A stretch of DNA of 64,000 bases from Actinostola sp. cb2023 (Eukaryota; Cnidaria; Anthozoa; Actiniaria; Actinostolidae), in NCBI GenBank assembly GCA_033675265.1, contig JAUJYZ010001494.1, positions 338,001-402,000 on the forward strand, written 5' to 3'. The notes under the pieces were generated by a model that worked only from the letters and a program-made list of their open reading frames with translations, ran no database searches and was not told the origin of the DNA. The position numbers and the translations under genes are program-made. Positions 13,201 to 24,300 of the stretch are shown piece by piece. The stretch's first letter is position 1. Each line of letters starts with the position of its first letter.

Positions 13201-13564
13201 TTTGGGAATGAACCCATGCACAGAATTATTGAAAGTGTCTGATTCGCTCCATGTAGTTAGCGTGCCATTCATTCTTCATTCTTGAATCATTTGTTAATTG
13301 ATTGCAAATGGCATCCCTTAATTCACAGTTACACATAAACTTCAAGACATTGAAACCAAGTAGGAAATTAGTTTATTGAAAAAATTATCCCATGTCATTC
13401 CATCCATCCCATTTCAGCCATCCAGCTGTGAGTTACTTAGTCCATGAATTAATTCAGTTCCATCACACATTTTATAGGTTTTAAAAGAGGCAGAAGAAGC
13501 AGTGCTGTTAGCTCAAGATAAATGCAAACAGGTGTTGGAGATTCTAGAAAACAGAACCTCTTGA
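4243..13564 (+). CDS. FTCD: Formimidoyltransferase-cyclodeaminase, complete, 13 exons
   Basis: Exons: 4243..4480, 4952..5080, 5595..5683, 6911..7090, 7527..7664, 7872..8003, 8088..8149, 8982..9105, 9813..9974, 10276..10319, 10432..10570, 11886..11981, 13478..13564. They join to 1620 nt, 539 residues; human FTCD has 541. The enzyme moves the formimino group from formiminoglutamate to tetrahydrofolate and then releases ammonia, in histidine breakdown. The N-terminal formiminotransferase domain (about 1-325) begins with the signature [11 protein letters not shown] and keeps the family's essential histidine at residue 82 (KHKGEHPRLG). A short linker near 325-336 leads to the cyclodeaminase domain (about 337-539) with [15 protein letters not shown] at 350-364. 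For exon 4, I chose the acceptor after GGTAG at 6910 rather than CTACAG at 6923, because only the former keeps frame and gives the expected five residues before WAPDYGP. All other junctions are canonical. Introns are rich in MITEs. Confidence 0.95.
4783..4885 (-). mobile_element. LINE 3'-tail remnant
   Basis: Read on the minus strand, the segment ends in GACACTTAAATAAAGTTATT followed by ATT repeats, the usual tail form of CR1/L2-type LINEs. It lies in FTCD intron 1. No reverse-transcriptase coding is visible. Confidence 0.45.
5278..5534. mobile_element. Foldback MITE in FTCD intron 2
   Basis: Inverted arms of about 57 bp: 5278..5338 begins TTGTCCCCGCCGAAAGCAAC and 5478..5534 ends GTTGCTTTCGGCCCGGACAA. 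The arms are nearly identical, so insertion was fairly recent. Confidence 0.8.
7154..7324. mobile_element. MITE family A, copy 2
   Basis: Begins TTAGAGTACAAATTCTAAAA, has the GTGAAAT and TAGTACTATTT motifs of family A and ends in TTTGTACTCT. It is more diverged than the copies at 2110 and 14566. It lies in FTCD intron 4. Confidence 0.6.
7726..7868 (+). pseudogene. Partial duplicate of FTCD exon 5 and its donor
   Basis: The 3' part of exon 5 with the start of intron 5 (7604..7712) is repeated here with mismatches and one short insertion. The duplicated segment keeps GATGCCAAG followed by GTATTG, that is, the exon end and the 5' splice site. A base change (GATCTCATGAAATAA) puts the copy out of frame. 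No acceptor that would define an exon is obvious in front of it. Confidence 0.75.
8321..8633. mobile_element. MITE in FTCD intron 7
   Basis: Termini TAGACCTTTTTTACTGATAC and GTATCAGTAAAAAGGTCTA are inverted copies, followed inward by GTGGCCAT and ATGGCCGCC. It is about 313 bp and non-coding. Confidence 0.75.
10005..10200. repeat. 33-bp minisatellite in FTCD intron 9
   Basis: About five copies of a 33-bp unit containing GTCTTGGGGTTCCTGTGGTG, starting about 30 bp after the exon 9 donor. Confidence 0.85.
10903..11706. mobile_element. Possible DNA-transposon remnant in FTCD intron 11
   Basis: Short inverted termini TTAAGGTGATTCCTTA (10903) and TATGGAATCACCTTAAA (11690) enclose about 800 bp of AT-rich sequence without a recognisable transposase. 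The pairing is short, so this is tentative. Confidence 0.4.
12128..12555. mobile_element. Long-arm foldback family C, copy 1
   Basis: The two halves are imperfect inverted copies over more than 150 bp. Shared blocks include GACTTTTTAAATTTTCACCG near the left end and GGTGAAAATTTAAAAAGTCA near the right end. A second copy lies at 24940..25298. It sits in FTCD intron 12. Confidence 0.75.
12599..12941. mobile_element. MITE in FTCD intron 12
   Basis: Perfect 17-bp terminal inverted repeats AGTGACGGGGAGGTGCG and CGCACCTCCCCGTCACT bound 343 bp of non-coding sequence. Confidence 0.8.
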
Positions 13565-13852
13565 CAAGTCTTTGTGGCATAAAGCAACTACCGAGAGCTA
13601 CTAAAACTGTTCTTTTACTTTGTAAACCATAAGAGTAATATATTTTTGAATGGAAATAATACACCAGTTACAGTCAATCTCAAACAGGTTGAGAAAACTG
13701 TCATGCAAAGGGACAGAATGTTTGCTATGAAGTAATGGATTCAATGTGTATAAATAATATGATTTCAGTGTAGTTAGGAATTTATTAGTATCCATTCAGA
13801 AATAATTGCTAGAAGTTTTGTGTTTGTCCCTTGACAGTTCTTTGAGTACATG

Positions 13853-14093
13853 TATACAGCTATTTCAAACAAGGTTGGTGAAGGTTTTCTTGCACTGGAT
13901 CCTATGTAAATAATGTCAGCATGCACATACAGAAGAAAATATGCCGGCTCCATATTGCGAAGACTAAGTTTGGGGAAATTCCCAGAGTCTACGACCTTTC
14001 GCTGACTCCATTCACATCGCCCATAGTGCATTTCGGGCTTGGTATGCAACATGCAACAAAACCTTCACCAACCTTTTTTGAAATAGCTGTATA
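13853..14093. mobile_element. MITE family B, copy 1
   Basis: Termini TATACAGCTATTTCAAAC and GAAATAGCTGTATA. The core matches copy 2 (18081..18382) in reverse orientation, for example GTCAGCATGCACATACAGAA here and its complement there. Confidence 0.8.
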
Positions 14094-14565
14094 TTCATAT
14101 TTCATGGACAACCTTTTTGAGAATGACTGTATCGTGATATATTATTTTATTTTATGGAAAAGTTCTATCTATTTTTGGTGATAATAATAATAACAATAAT
14201 ATTGTAAAAGAATGGTTGTTCAGTTTGCGGTGCCTGGAGACAAATATTTAAGTGAAAACAAACGATGCATAATTTAAATATCCCATTTTTGATAACATTC
14301 ACCTTTCTCAATAATGAACAATAAAAAATCTAATATAATTGTAACATATATTTAAACTAGAACGTTGGCGATTCGTAGTGAGAGTAAAAAAAGAATTGGC
14401 AATTTATAACTCAGGCATTCCACAGGAAGCCCGAGTAACAAGGGTACAATATTAAACTAATATTGCAAATGGACATTAACTTGTAAAAAGAGATGATAAT
14501 CTTGTGAGTAAAGGCATTGTGAAAAATTCACATTAAAAATATTAAATACAGTATTTGTCATGTCA

Positions 14566-14713
14566 TAGAGTGCAATTTAGAAAAGTGTGAAATAGAGTGC
14601 AATTTAGAAAAGCGTGAAATAAAATAGTGCTATTTCTATTGTTTTCTATTGTTTCAGTGCTATTTAGTACTAATTAGTTATTTAGTTTTCACGCTTTTCT
14701 AAATTGCACTCTA
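14566..14713. mobile_element. MITE family A, copy 3
   Basis: TAGAGTGCAATTTAGAAAAG at the left is immediately repeated once, and the element closes with CTTTTCTAAATTGCACTCTA. It lies between FTCD and GALNT. Confidence 0.8.
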
Positions 14714-14785
14714 AGCTTCATGTTATTGTAAAATATAAAATGTCCTTATCCAAATAATCTACACTCCGTATGACCAAACTCTTCG

Positions 14786-15009
14786 GCCTGGTTTTCACTA
14801 GCGATGCAAGCATAAGAACACAAGAGTAAGAGCTTGTGTCGTGAGAATTTATTGTCCCTATGCATTCAGTTGCTTGCCATAGTGGCACACATACCAAAGT
14901 CTCTTAGCGCCCTTTTAATGGTTTTTATAGATATGGCGCTATATAAATGTATAATTTATTATTATTAATTTATTATTATGCTTATGATTGCATCATTATA
15001 AAACCAGGC
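14786..15009. mobile_element. MITE family D
   Basis: GCCTGGTTTTCACTAGCGAT followed by GCAAGCATAAG pairs with CTTATGATTGCATCATTATA and AAACCAGGC at the right. The left terminus is the likely ancestor of the 55-bp array at 44170..45022. Confidence 0.65.
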
Positions 15010-15377
15010 TTTCAAAATGCTTTTAGAGGATGTCTGCACACAAGTTAAAGCTTTTAGAGCAAACTGGAATGTTAACCCAACTTGGTTTTCTTTTGTCAGC
15101 AATATATTGGAATGAAATGTTTGTGTGTGTTACATCCACTGATAGTTAGTTTTCTTTGTACCTGTTTTTGTGCCCAAACATAAGCCAATACAGACATTGG
15201 TGAAGGAGACCCTGCCACATGCGGCCATTGCTCCCCTCGGACATTTGTGGTGGAATGAATGGTGCACTCCTCATCTTTCTCATTGTAATATTATAAAAGT
15301 GTATAAACGTTGTTGAAGATTGTTTGGATATGTGTGAACGGTGCCGGGCGATACAATTGAAATATATATCCTAATTA

Positions 15378-18300
15378 TTACAAAGTATTGACTTTTCTCT
15401 CTTCCATGGGGTATGAACTAAACCTCCATTGCTGCGCTCGTTTACCATTACATTTACTAACTAATACTTTGTCGCGAATTGCTTCGAGGCAAGCATCGTG
15501 TAACGGGTGATAAATAGCACCATCCTGTTGAAGGAAAAACAGCACAGTTTTTTTACATGTGCAACTATATATTGCCGGCAGCATGCACTAGTTCAGTGTG
15601 TCCCTTCCCCTTCTTTCGCCTCCTTGGAACCTTGATAGTGAGCCTTGCTACGCAGGTCCTACTCAGAACCCTGATAGTGAGCCTTGCTACACAGGTTAGA
15701 GCAAACAACACCCACCCCTTTTCTCCCCCCTCCTCCTCAGAACCCTGATAGTGAGCCTTGCTATGCAGGTTAGAGCAAACAACACCCACCCCTTCTTCCC
15801 CCTCCTCCTCAGAACCCTGATAGTGAGCCTTGCTACACAGGTTAGAGCAAACAACACCCACCCCTTCTCCCCCCTCCTCCTCAGAACCCTGATAGTGAGC
15901 CTTGCTATGCACGTTATGCACGTTAGAGCAAACAACACCCACCCCTTCTTCCCCCTCCTCCTCAGAACCCTGATAGTGAGCCTTGCTACGCAGGTTAGAG
16001 CAAACAACACCCACCCCTTCTCCCCCCTCCTCCTCAGAACCCTGATAGTGAGCCTTGCTACGCAGGTTAGAGCAAACAACACCCACCCCTTCTCCCCCCT
16101 CCTCCTCAGAACCCTGATAGTGAGCCTTGCTACACAGGTTAGAGCAAACAACACCCACCCCTTCTTCCCCCTCCTCCTCAGAACCCTGATAGTGAGCCTT
16201 GCTATGCAGGTTAGAGCAAACAACACCCACCCCTTCTTCCCCCTCCTCCTCAGAACCCTGATAGTGAGCCTTGCTATGCAGGTTAGAGCAAACAACACCC
16301 ACCCCTTCTCCCCCCTCCTCCTCAGAACCCTGATAGTGAGCCTTGCTACACAGGTTAGAGCAAACAACACCCACCCCTTCTCCCCCCTCCTCCTCAGAAC
16401 CCTGATAGTGAGCCTTGCTACGCAGGTTAGAGCAAACAACACCTTCTTCCCCCCTTCTTCCCCCTCCTCCTCAGAACCGTGATAGTGAGCCTTGCTATGC
16501 AGGTTAGAGCAAAAACAACACCCACCCCTTCTCCCCCCTCCTCCTCAGAACCCTGATAGTGAGCCTTGCTACGCAGGTTAGAGCAAACAACACCCACCCC
16601 CAACACCCACCCCCCCCTCCCTCCTCCTCAGAACCCTGATAGTGAGCCTTGCTATGCAGGTTAGAGCAAACAACACCCACCCCTTCTTCCCCCTCCTCCT
16701 CAGAACCCTGATAGTGAGCCTTGCTATGCAGGTTAGAGCAAACAACACCCACCCCTTCTTCCCCCTCCTCCTCAGAACCCTGATAGTGAGCCTTGCTATG
16801 CAGGTTAGAGCAAACAACACCCACCCCTTCTTCCCCCCTCCTCCTCAGAACCCTGATAGTGAGCCTTGCTATGCAGGTTAGAGCAAACAACACCCACCCC
16901 TTCTCCCCCCTCCTCCTCAGAACCCTGTAGTGAGCCTTGCTACACAGGTTAGAGCAAACAACACCCACCCCTTCTTCCCCCTCCTCCTCAGAACCCTGAT
17001 AGTGAGCCTTGCTACACAGGTTAGAGCAAACAACACCCACCCCTTCTTCCCCCTCCTCCTCAGAACCCTGATAGTGAGCCTTGCTACACAGGTTAGAGCA
17101 AACAACACCCACCCCTTCTTCCCCCTCCTCCTCAGAACCCTGATAGTGAGCCTTGCTACACAGGTTAGAGCAAATAACACCCACCCCTTCTTCCCCCCCC
17201 CTCAGAACCCTGATAGTGAGCCTTGCTACACAGGTTAGAGCAAACAACACCCACCCCTTCTTCCCCCTCCTCCTCAGAACCCTGATAGTGAGCCTTGCTA
17301 CACAGGTTAGAGCAAACAACACCCCACCCTTCTTCCCCCTCCCCCTCAGAACCCTGATAGTGAGCCTTGCTACACAGGTTAGAGCAAACAACACCCACCC
17401 CTTCTTCCCCCTCCTCCTCAGAACCCTGATAGTGAGCCTTGCTACACAGGTTAGAGCAAAAACAACACCCACCCCTTCTTCCCCCTCCTCCTCAGAACCC
17501 TGATAGTGAGCCTTGCTACACAGGTTAGAGCAAACAACACCCACCCCTTCTTCCCCCTCCTCCTCAGAACCCTGATAGTGAGCCTTGCTACACAGGTTAG
17601 AGCAAACAACACCCAATTGCAAACAGCTTGATAAAAACCAACGAAATGAGAAACAACATTTCAGGTATATATCTTTGTTCAACTGAACCCAAAATGGACC
17701 ATTGTATTATTCCCCTTACCCTGACGTGGCTCCACTTTTGATTGCCTTTCATACCATGACAACCATAAACCTTTACTTTGGTATCTGGATCGCCGCTCAC
17801 AAGATCAAGGCATACATCGTCATGCCAGAACTCTTGCTGCTTTGTGTACATAAAGAACTGAAACGATATCAAAGCATCGCTGATTAAAGCAGAGGGAGTC
17901 ACATAAGCTATATGCACGTAGAATTGTTCAGTTCTTTGCTTCAAAGGGAAGTTCGGCTCTTTCTCAGTATATCACTATCCTGAAAAACCTTTGTTATTCA
18001 AATCAAGAACTCTTTGTAGAACGAGGCATACAACAATATGAACTATTGTTGTTCAAATTTTCAGGAATTCAGGACGGTGATACAGCTATTTCAAAAAAGG
18101 TTGGTGAAGGTTTTGTTGCACCTTGCATCTTGCATACCAAGCCCGAAATGCACTATATAGGTGATGTGAATGGAGTCATGCAGCGAAAGGTCACAACAAT
18201 ATGGACTCTGGGAATTTTCCCAAACTTTGTCTTAGCTATAGTCTTCGCAATAGAGCCGGCATATTTTCTTCTGTATGTGCATGCTGACATTATTTATAAA

Positions 18301-21300
18301 TGATCCACAATACATTTCGAGCTTGGCCATGGTATGCAAGATGCAACAAAACCTTCACCAACCTTTCTTGAAATAGCTGTATACTGAGAAAGCCCCGGAA
18401 GTTCGATCTTCCTTCCATTGTTAGTGTTTATTAATACCTGATTATTTCCCATGCCATGACACATGTACATCCCTGGTTCACCACCAGCATCATTCTTAGC
18501 CATCGTATCTAAACACTGACCAGTTTCTAGATTTCGAACCTGAATAATAACAACATAATGTGCGATAAGAAACTACAGCGATTTGCAAAAGTTCTGTAAA
18601 AATCAATATATATCGATATATCAATATATCGGGTGCATTGTGGGTAATTTTCATCATAAAATGGCTGAATAAGCCCTCTAAGGTTTTTTTTTTCCAGTTG
18701 TTTTTTCACATACACACTACAAAGGTTAATTGGGTTTAGATTCAGGTTTAATAATAGCTAAAATCAAAGAATTAGGATTATGCAAATTACTATATATCGA
18801 TATATCGATATATTAGATTTTACAGAATTTTTGCAAATCGCTGTATATGTACAAATATTAACCGAAATACCAAAGGGCTACAATTAGTACCTCTCCCCTC
18901 CCTAGAGGGTACAAGTCTGGTACGATCAATTCTGGAATGATGGTTTTCAGATACCATTCAAAGTTTTTACACTTCAGACGTTTTCTGATTGCAAGTCTTT
19001 CTGATATGTCGCCGTAGTCTTTGCCCTTCAGCTGTGGCTTCATGGCGTAAAATATCTTCTTATATTCATCCATCCACACCTGAGGGAATATACAAGGTGA
19101 CTTAGGCCCAGACACACGATGCAACTTTTCTTGCAACGTTGCGCGCAACAAGTTTTTTTTTGGGGTGTCACACGATGCAACGTTGCGCGCAACAGTTGCA
19201 GCAGTGAGAACTCGATCCTACTTCTGCAACTGTTGCGCGCAACGTTGCAAGAAACGTTGCACCGTGTGTCCGGACCTTTAATGTTATTGGTTCCAGTAAC
19301 AGAGATGATAGATAGTAAGAAGTTCCTGGCAAATGACTGATTGCTTTGGCAGATATTCTAGAAAAACACGGGTATGACGTCACTTTGTTTGCAGAGAATC
19401 AAAATTGACTAAAGTATCAGTGGTATCTCAAGTATCTCGAGCTGTGAAGGGAAAGTAAACAAACTGTGATCACCGAGCGGCAAATTTTACATATGAAAAT
19501 AGAGAGAGCTCCAAACATTCATGCACTGGAAAACGTCAAAAATTATTGGTATTTAGAGTATTACATATGTACTTTTAATTGATCCTTGTAAAATTGTCTG
19601 TTGTCCATTTCTTTATTCTAGTGCTAACAGCGAACGATATTTACAGTGATTGTGTTTGCAAACCAAGTGACGTCATATTTTCTCAAATACAGTCAATGTC
19701 AGTCACTTCGCTAGGTAAAACTGCGTTTACAAAGAAGTCAAGTAATTTATGTGTCTTTATTAGCAGAGTGTTGTATAGAGCAGATTTCGTAGGACTGTGA
19801 AAAACGTACGGTACGTGACCAGGTGATGATTTAGGATTTCGAATGCCGTGCCGTGACCGTGCCGTGCCGTGCCGTGCGCCGTGATTTTTCACAGTCATAC
19901 GAAATCTGCTCTATATATCTCGTCCTCAGTCAACAACTCGGCCAAATGATATTCGAACGTTACACTTGCCAATGAATGGTCGTACCTCTGCTAATCGCAT
20001 GTTATTGATATCAATGGCGCCTTCTCCAATCTTGTAAGGTTGACTCTCACGAAATACATGACCCACTTTTGAGCAGGGAATGATTTCAAGCGAGCCGCCA
20101 CACATCCAGATCTAGAACCATTAACAAGAGACAATGTAGTAAGTATGACAAGCGTATATAAAGAACTCGACGTCTTGTGGTAGAATATTGACGAGAATTT
20201 GTGTTTGTGCGTGTATTGGACTATACCTAATCTTGGTGCTAAAATTGGCTACAGTAATCGGCGAGCGAAAGACTGCACCGCACACGAATCGTGTCTGCGA
20301 TTCTACAACATACTACGACTCAACTCTTGGTCTCAACGTCGACTATTTCTCTAAAATCGAGTCGTAGAAGACCGCACACCTACGATTAGCCCCCTTACGA
20401 CAGTCGAGTCGTAGAAGACCATACACCTACGATTAGCCCCCTTACGACAGTCGAGTCGTAGAAGACCGCACACCTACGATTAGCCCCCTTACGACAGTCG
20501 AGTCGTAGAAGACCGTACACCTACGATTAGCCCCCTTACGACAGTCGAGTCGTAGAAGACCGCACACCTACGATTAGCCCCCTTACGACAGTCGAGTCGT
20601 ACGCACACCTACGATTAGCCCCCTTACGACAGTCGAGTCGTAGAAGACCGCACACCTACGATTAGCCCCCTTATGACAGTCGTGTCGTAGAAGACCGCAC
20701 ACCTACGATTAAACCCTTACGACAGTCGTGTCGTAGAAGACCGCACACCTACGATATGATTAATCAACTTACGACAGTCGAGTCGTAGAAGACCGCACAC
20801 CTACGATTAATCCCTTACGACAGTCGAGTCGTAGAAGACCGCACACCTACGATTAACCCCCTTACGACAGTCGAGTGGTAGAAGACCGCACACCTACGAT
20901 TAAACCCTTTCGACAGTCGTGTCGTAGAAGACCGCACACCTACGATATGATTAATCAACTTACGACAGTCGAGTCGTAGAAGACCGCACACCTACGATTA
21001 ATCCCTTACGACAGTCGAGTCGTAGAAGACCGCACACCTACGATTAACCCCCTTACGACAGTCGAGTGGTAGAAGACCGCACACCTACGATTAAACCCTT
21101 ACGACAGTCGTGTCGTAGAAGACCGCACACCTACGATATGATTAATCAACTTACGACAGTCGAGTCGTAGAATACCGCACACCTACGATTAATGCACTTA
21201 CGACAGTCGAGTCGTAGAAGACCGCACACCTACGATTACCAAATAACTGACCAGGAAAAGCCAATTTGGGAGTTTCCTGTGGTTAAAGTAAGACTGTGGG

Positions 21301-24300
21301 ATTCTTACTACTATGCAGATGGTAGCAGATCAAAGCAGAATTGTAATTTCTCGTTGTGGTTTCCGTTTTATAACTCATGTTACTGACCTCGTACTTACTC
21401 TGAATGATATTTCGACGTTCTCTCCTCCCCAGTATGACATCGCCGTGTCGTACGCACCAAGTTCGTAAAAGTACGACTTATCGATAGCAAACAAACCACC
21501 CGCCATAGTTGGAGATCTAAATGAGAACGACTTGTTAGAATGCATGACTTATCGATAGCCTGAAACAAACCAACCGCCATTGTTGGAGATCTAAATGAGA
21601 GCGACTTGTTAGAATGACAAAGTAATGTGCAGTGTACTATTCCCTTGAGTGCATATATTTTCTACCACGGAACAGCGTGCAGGCTTAAAGGGTAGTGATG
21701 ATATAGGACGTGGAAGGGTTGTAGGTAGTATTGGGTAGTGATGATATAGGACGTGGAAGGGTTGTAGCTAGTATTGGGTAGTGATGATATAGGACGTGGA
21801 AGGTATTGGGTAGTGATGATATAGGACGTGGAAGGGTTGTAGCTAGTATTGGGTAGTGATGATATAGGACGTGGTAGTAGCTAGTATTGGGTAGTGATGA
21901 TATAGGACGTGGAAGGGTTGTAGCTAGTATTGGGTAGTGATGATATAGGACGTGGAAGGGTTGTAGGTAGTATTGGGTAGTGATGATATAGGACGTGGAA
22001 GGGTTGTAGTAGTATGGGTATGATATGGACGTAGTAGCTAGTATTGATATAGGACGTGGAAGGGTTGTAGCTAGTATTGGGTAGTGATGATATAGGACGT
22101 GGAAGGGTTGTAGCTAGTATTGGGTAGTGATGATAGGACGTGGAAGGGTTGTAGTGTAGTAGTGATGATATAGGACGTGGAAGGGTTGTAGGTAGTATTG
22201 GGTAGTGATGATATAGGACGTGGAAGGGTTTGTAGGTAGTATTGGGTAGTGATGATATAGGACGTGGAAGGGTTGTAGCTAGTATTGGGTAGTGATGATG
22301 GGTAGTAGGACGTGGAAGGGTTGTAGGTATTGGGTAGTCAGGGGCGGATCCAGGGGGAGGGTTCTGGGGGTTGCAACCCCCCCTATGGATATTTTTAAAA
22401 TACTTGTATATGTCAGTATGTCTGTCCGTAGGTCCCTCTTGCCTTTCAGCTCTCTCCCTCGTAAGAATAATATAATTAATATAATTAATTCATACTGTTT
22501 GCACGACCGTTCAACTTCGAGGGCGGTTTGACTGATACTGAAAGAACCTGCCTTTTTTAGCGGCAAAAATTCAAGGCAAGGTCTCACGTAAATATGATTT
22601 TTTTTGGAAAATGATTTAACAAATCCGGAAAAACACCCAAAACAAATTTAAAGACTACACTTGTTGTTGAAATCGAGAAAATGTTGCCAAAAGTTATCTC
22701 TAACTGGAAAAAAATCCGCGAAAAAGTGATTCGACTGTTCGGGTTGTTTTCGTAAAGTCACGTGATGTGACGTCACAAGTGGAACACGTGCACAGCGCTG
22801 AGAATGTACGAACTGGAAATTGTTTACTAACTTGAAGGTGCTTTTTATATTTCTTCGCTTTTCGAAACTTAGTTTTACACACTAAGCTCACCCAAGAAGA
22901 CTCTTCCAAGCATCTTTGTTGGATGTCCAATAAACTCACAATTTTACTGAAATTGAGTTTGTGTTACTGTAATAAAACAACTCCAGATCTCTAAAAATTG
23001 CATTTCAGAGCTTGTAGATTTCAAAATTTTGTGGGGGAGCATACCCCCACACCCCCCTAGTAGTTCGCGTCTTCGCCGCTCAGATAACACAACCCCCTGT
23101 TTAAAAAAGCCCTGGATCCGCCCCTGGTAGTGATGATATAGGACGTGGAAGGGTTGTAGCTAGTATTGGGTAGTGATGATATAGGACGTGGAAGGGGTTG
23201 TAGGTAGTATTGGGTAGTGATGATATAGGACGTGGAAGGGTTGTAGGTAGTATTGGGTAGTGATGATATAGGACGTGGAAGGGTTGTAGCTAGTATTGGG
23301 TAGTGATGATATAGGACGTGGAAGGGTTGTAGGTCAGTATTGGGTAGTGATGATATAGGACGTGGAAGGGTTGTAGGTAGTATTGGGTAGTGATGATATA
23401 GGACGTGGAAGGGTTGTAGCTAGTATTGGGTAGTGATGATATAGGACGTGGAAGGGTTGTAGGTAGTATTGGGTAGTGATGATATAGGACGTGGAAGGGT
23501 TGTAGGTAGTGTGTATATCCCCACTCGGGTCCCGAAGGTCTAGAGATTGATTGCTGTTATTGTACACGGTGGGTAGATTTTGTATCAATGACCTGACCCC
23601 ACCCCACCGCGGAGCATTTGCAACGTCCTGAGACGAAAATGCCAAATGCCCGATAAAGGTTCGTCCCGAGAGGGGGAAGGATGAAGCTTTGAGCCATTAG
23701 TGTGTTGTGACGTAGTAATACCTGATGGGATCAGCGTCTGAGATTCTTCTTCGTTTTTCATAGTCGGGAATTCCTCTCCATTTAAATGTTAACTCCCAGT
23801 TAAATATCCCTCTATTATCACCACCTTGTCCTTTAGCATACGCAAACGTCTTGAGATCAATAACCTCGATGTCTGGAGCGACGACAATTTTTCTATCAAC
23901 CTCGATCCTAGCGAGCAGCGGTTCCAACCAACCATAATTAGCCTCGCAATGAGAATCCAAGAAAACCAAGACATCGCCGCGAGCTTTTTTGGCGCCAAAC
24001 AGACGCGCTCGTATCAGGCCTTCGCGTTTGGAAGCGCGAAGTAAGAAAACTTTGGGAAGCTTTTCGATGTAAATGTCTAACTTTTCTCCAAGGTGACCTG
24101 CAAGTCAATGGTACAAGGAAGCTTTTAGAGGATTACGTACAGTGGAAGCTTCTGTATAAGCTTGGGTAGGTGTCTGCTTACTGGAAGTGGCCTGGTGGGA
24201 GGTCATAAAAGCACTGGTTTGGTGGGGGGAGAAACATTTAGGACCTTTGGGCAGTTATCGACCAGAGCCTAAGGTCCCATGCATACCTCTTATTAACCGA

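Noticed and set aside
15565..17682. Several long open frames on both strands over the 72-bp array
   Set aside because: The unit length is a multiple of three and the frames consist only of the repeat; real GALNT exons lie on either side.
20270..21238. CRISPR-like array of direct repeats
   Set aside because: The units are contiguous minisatellite copies without unique spacers, within an intron of an animal gene.
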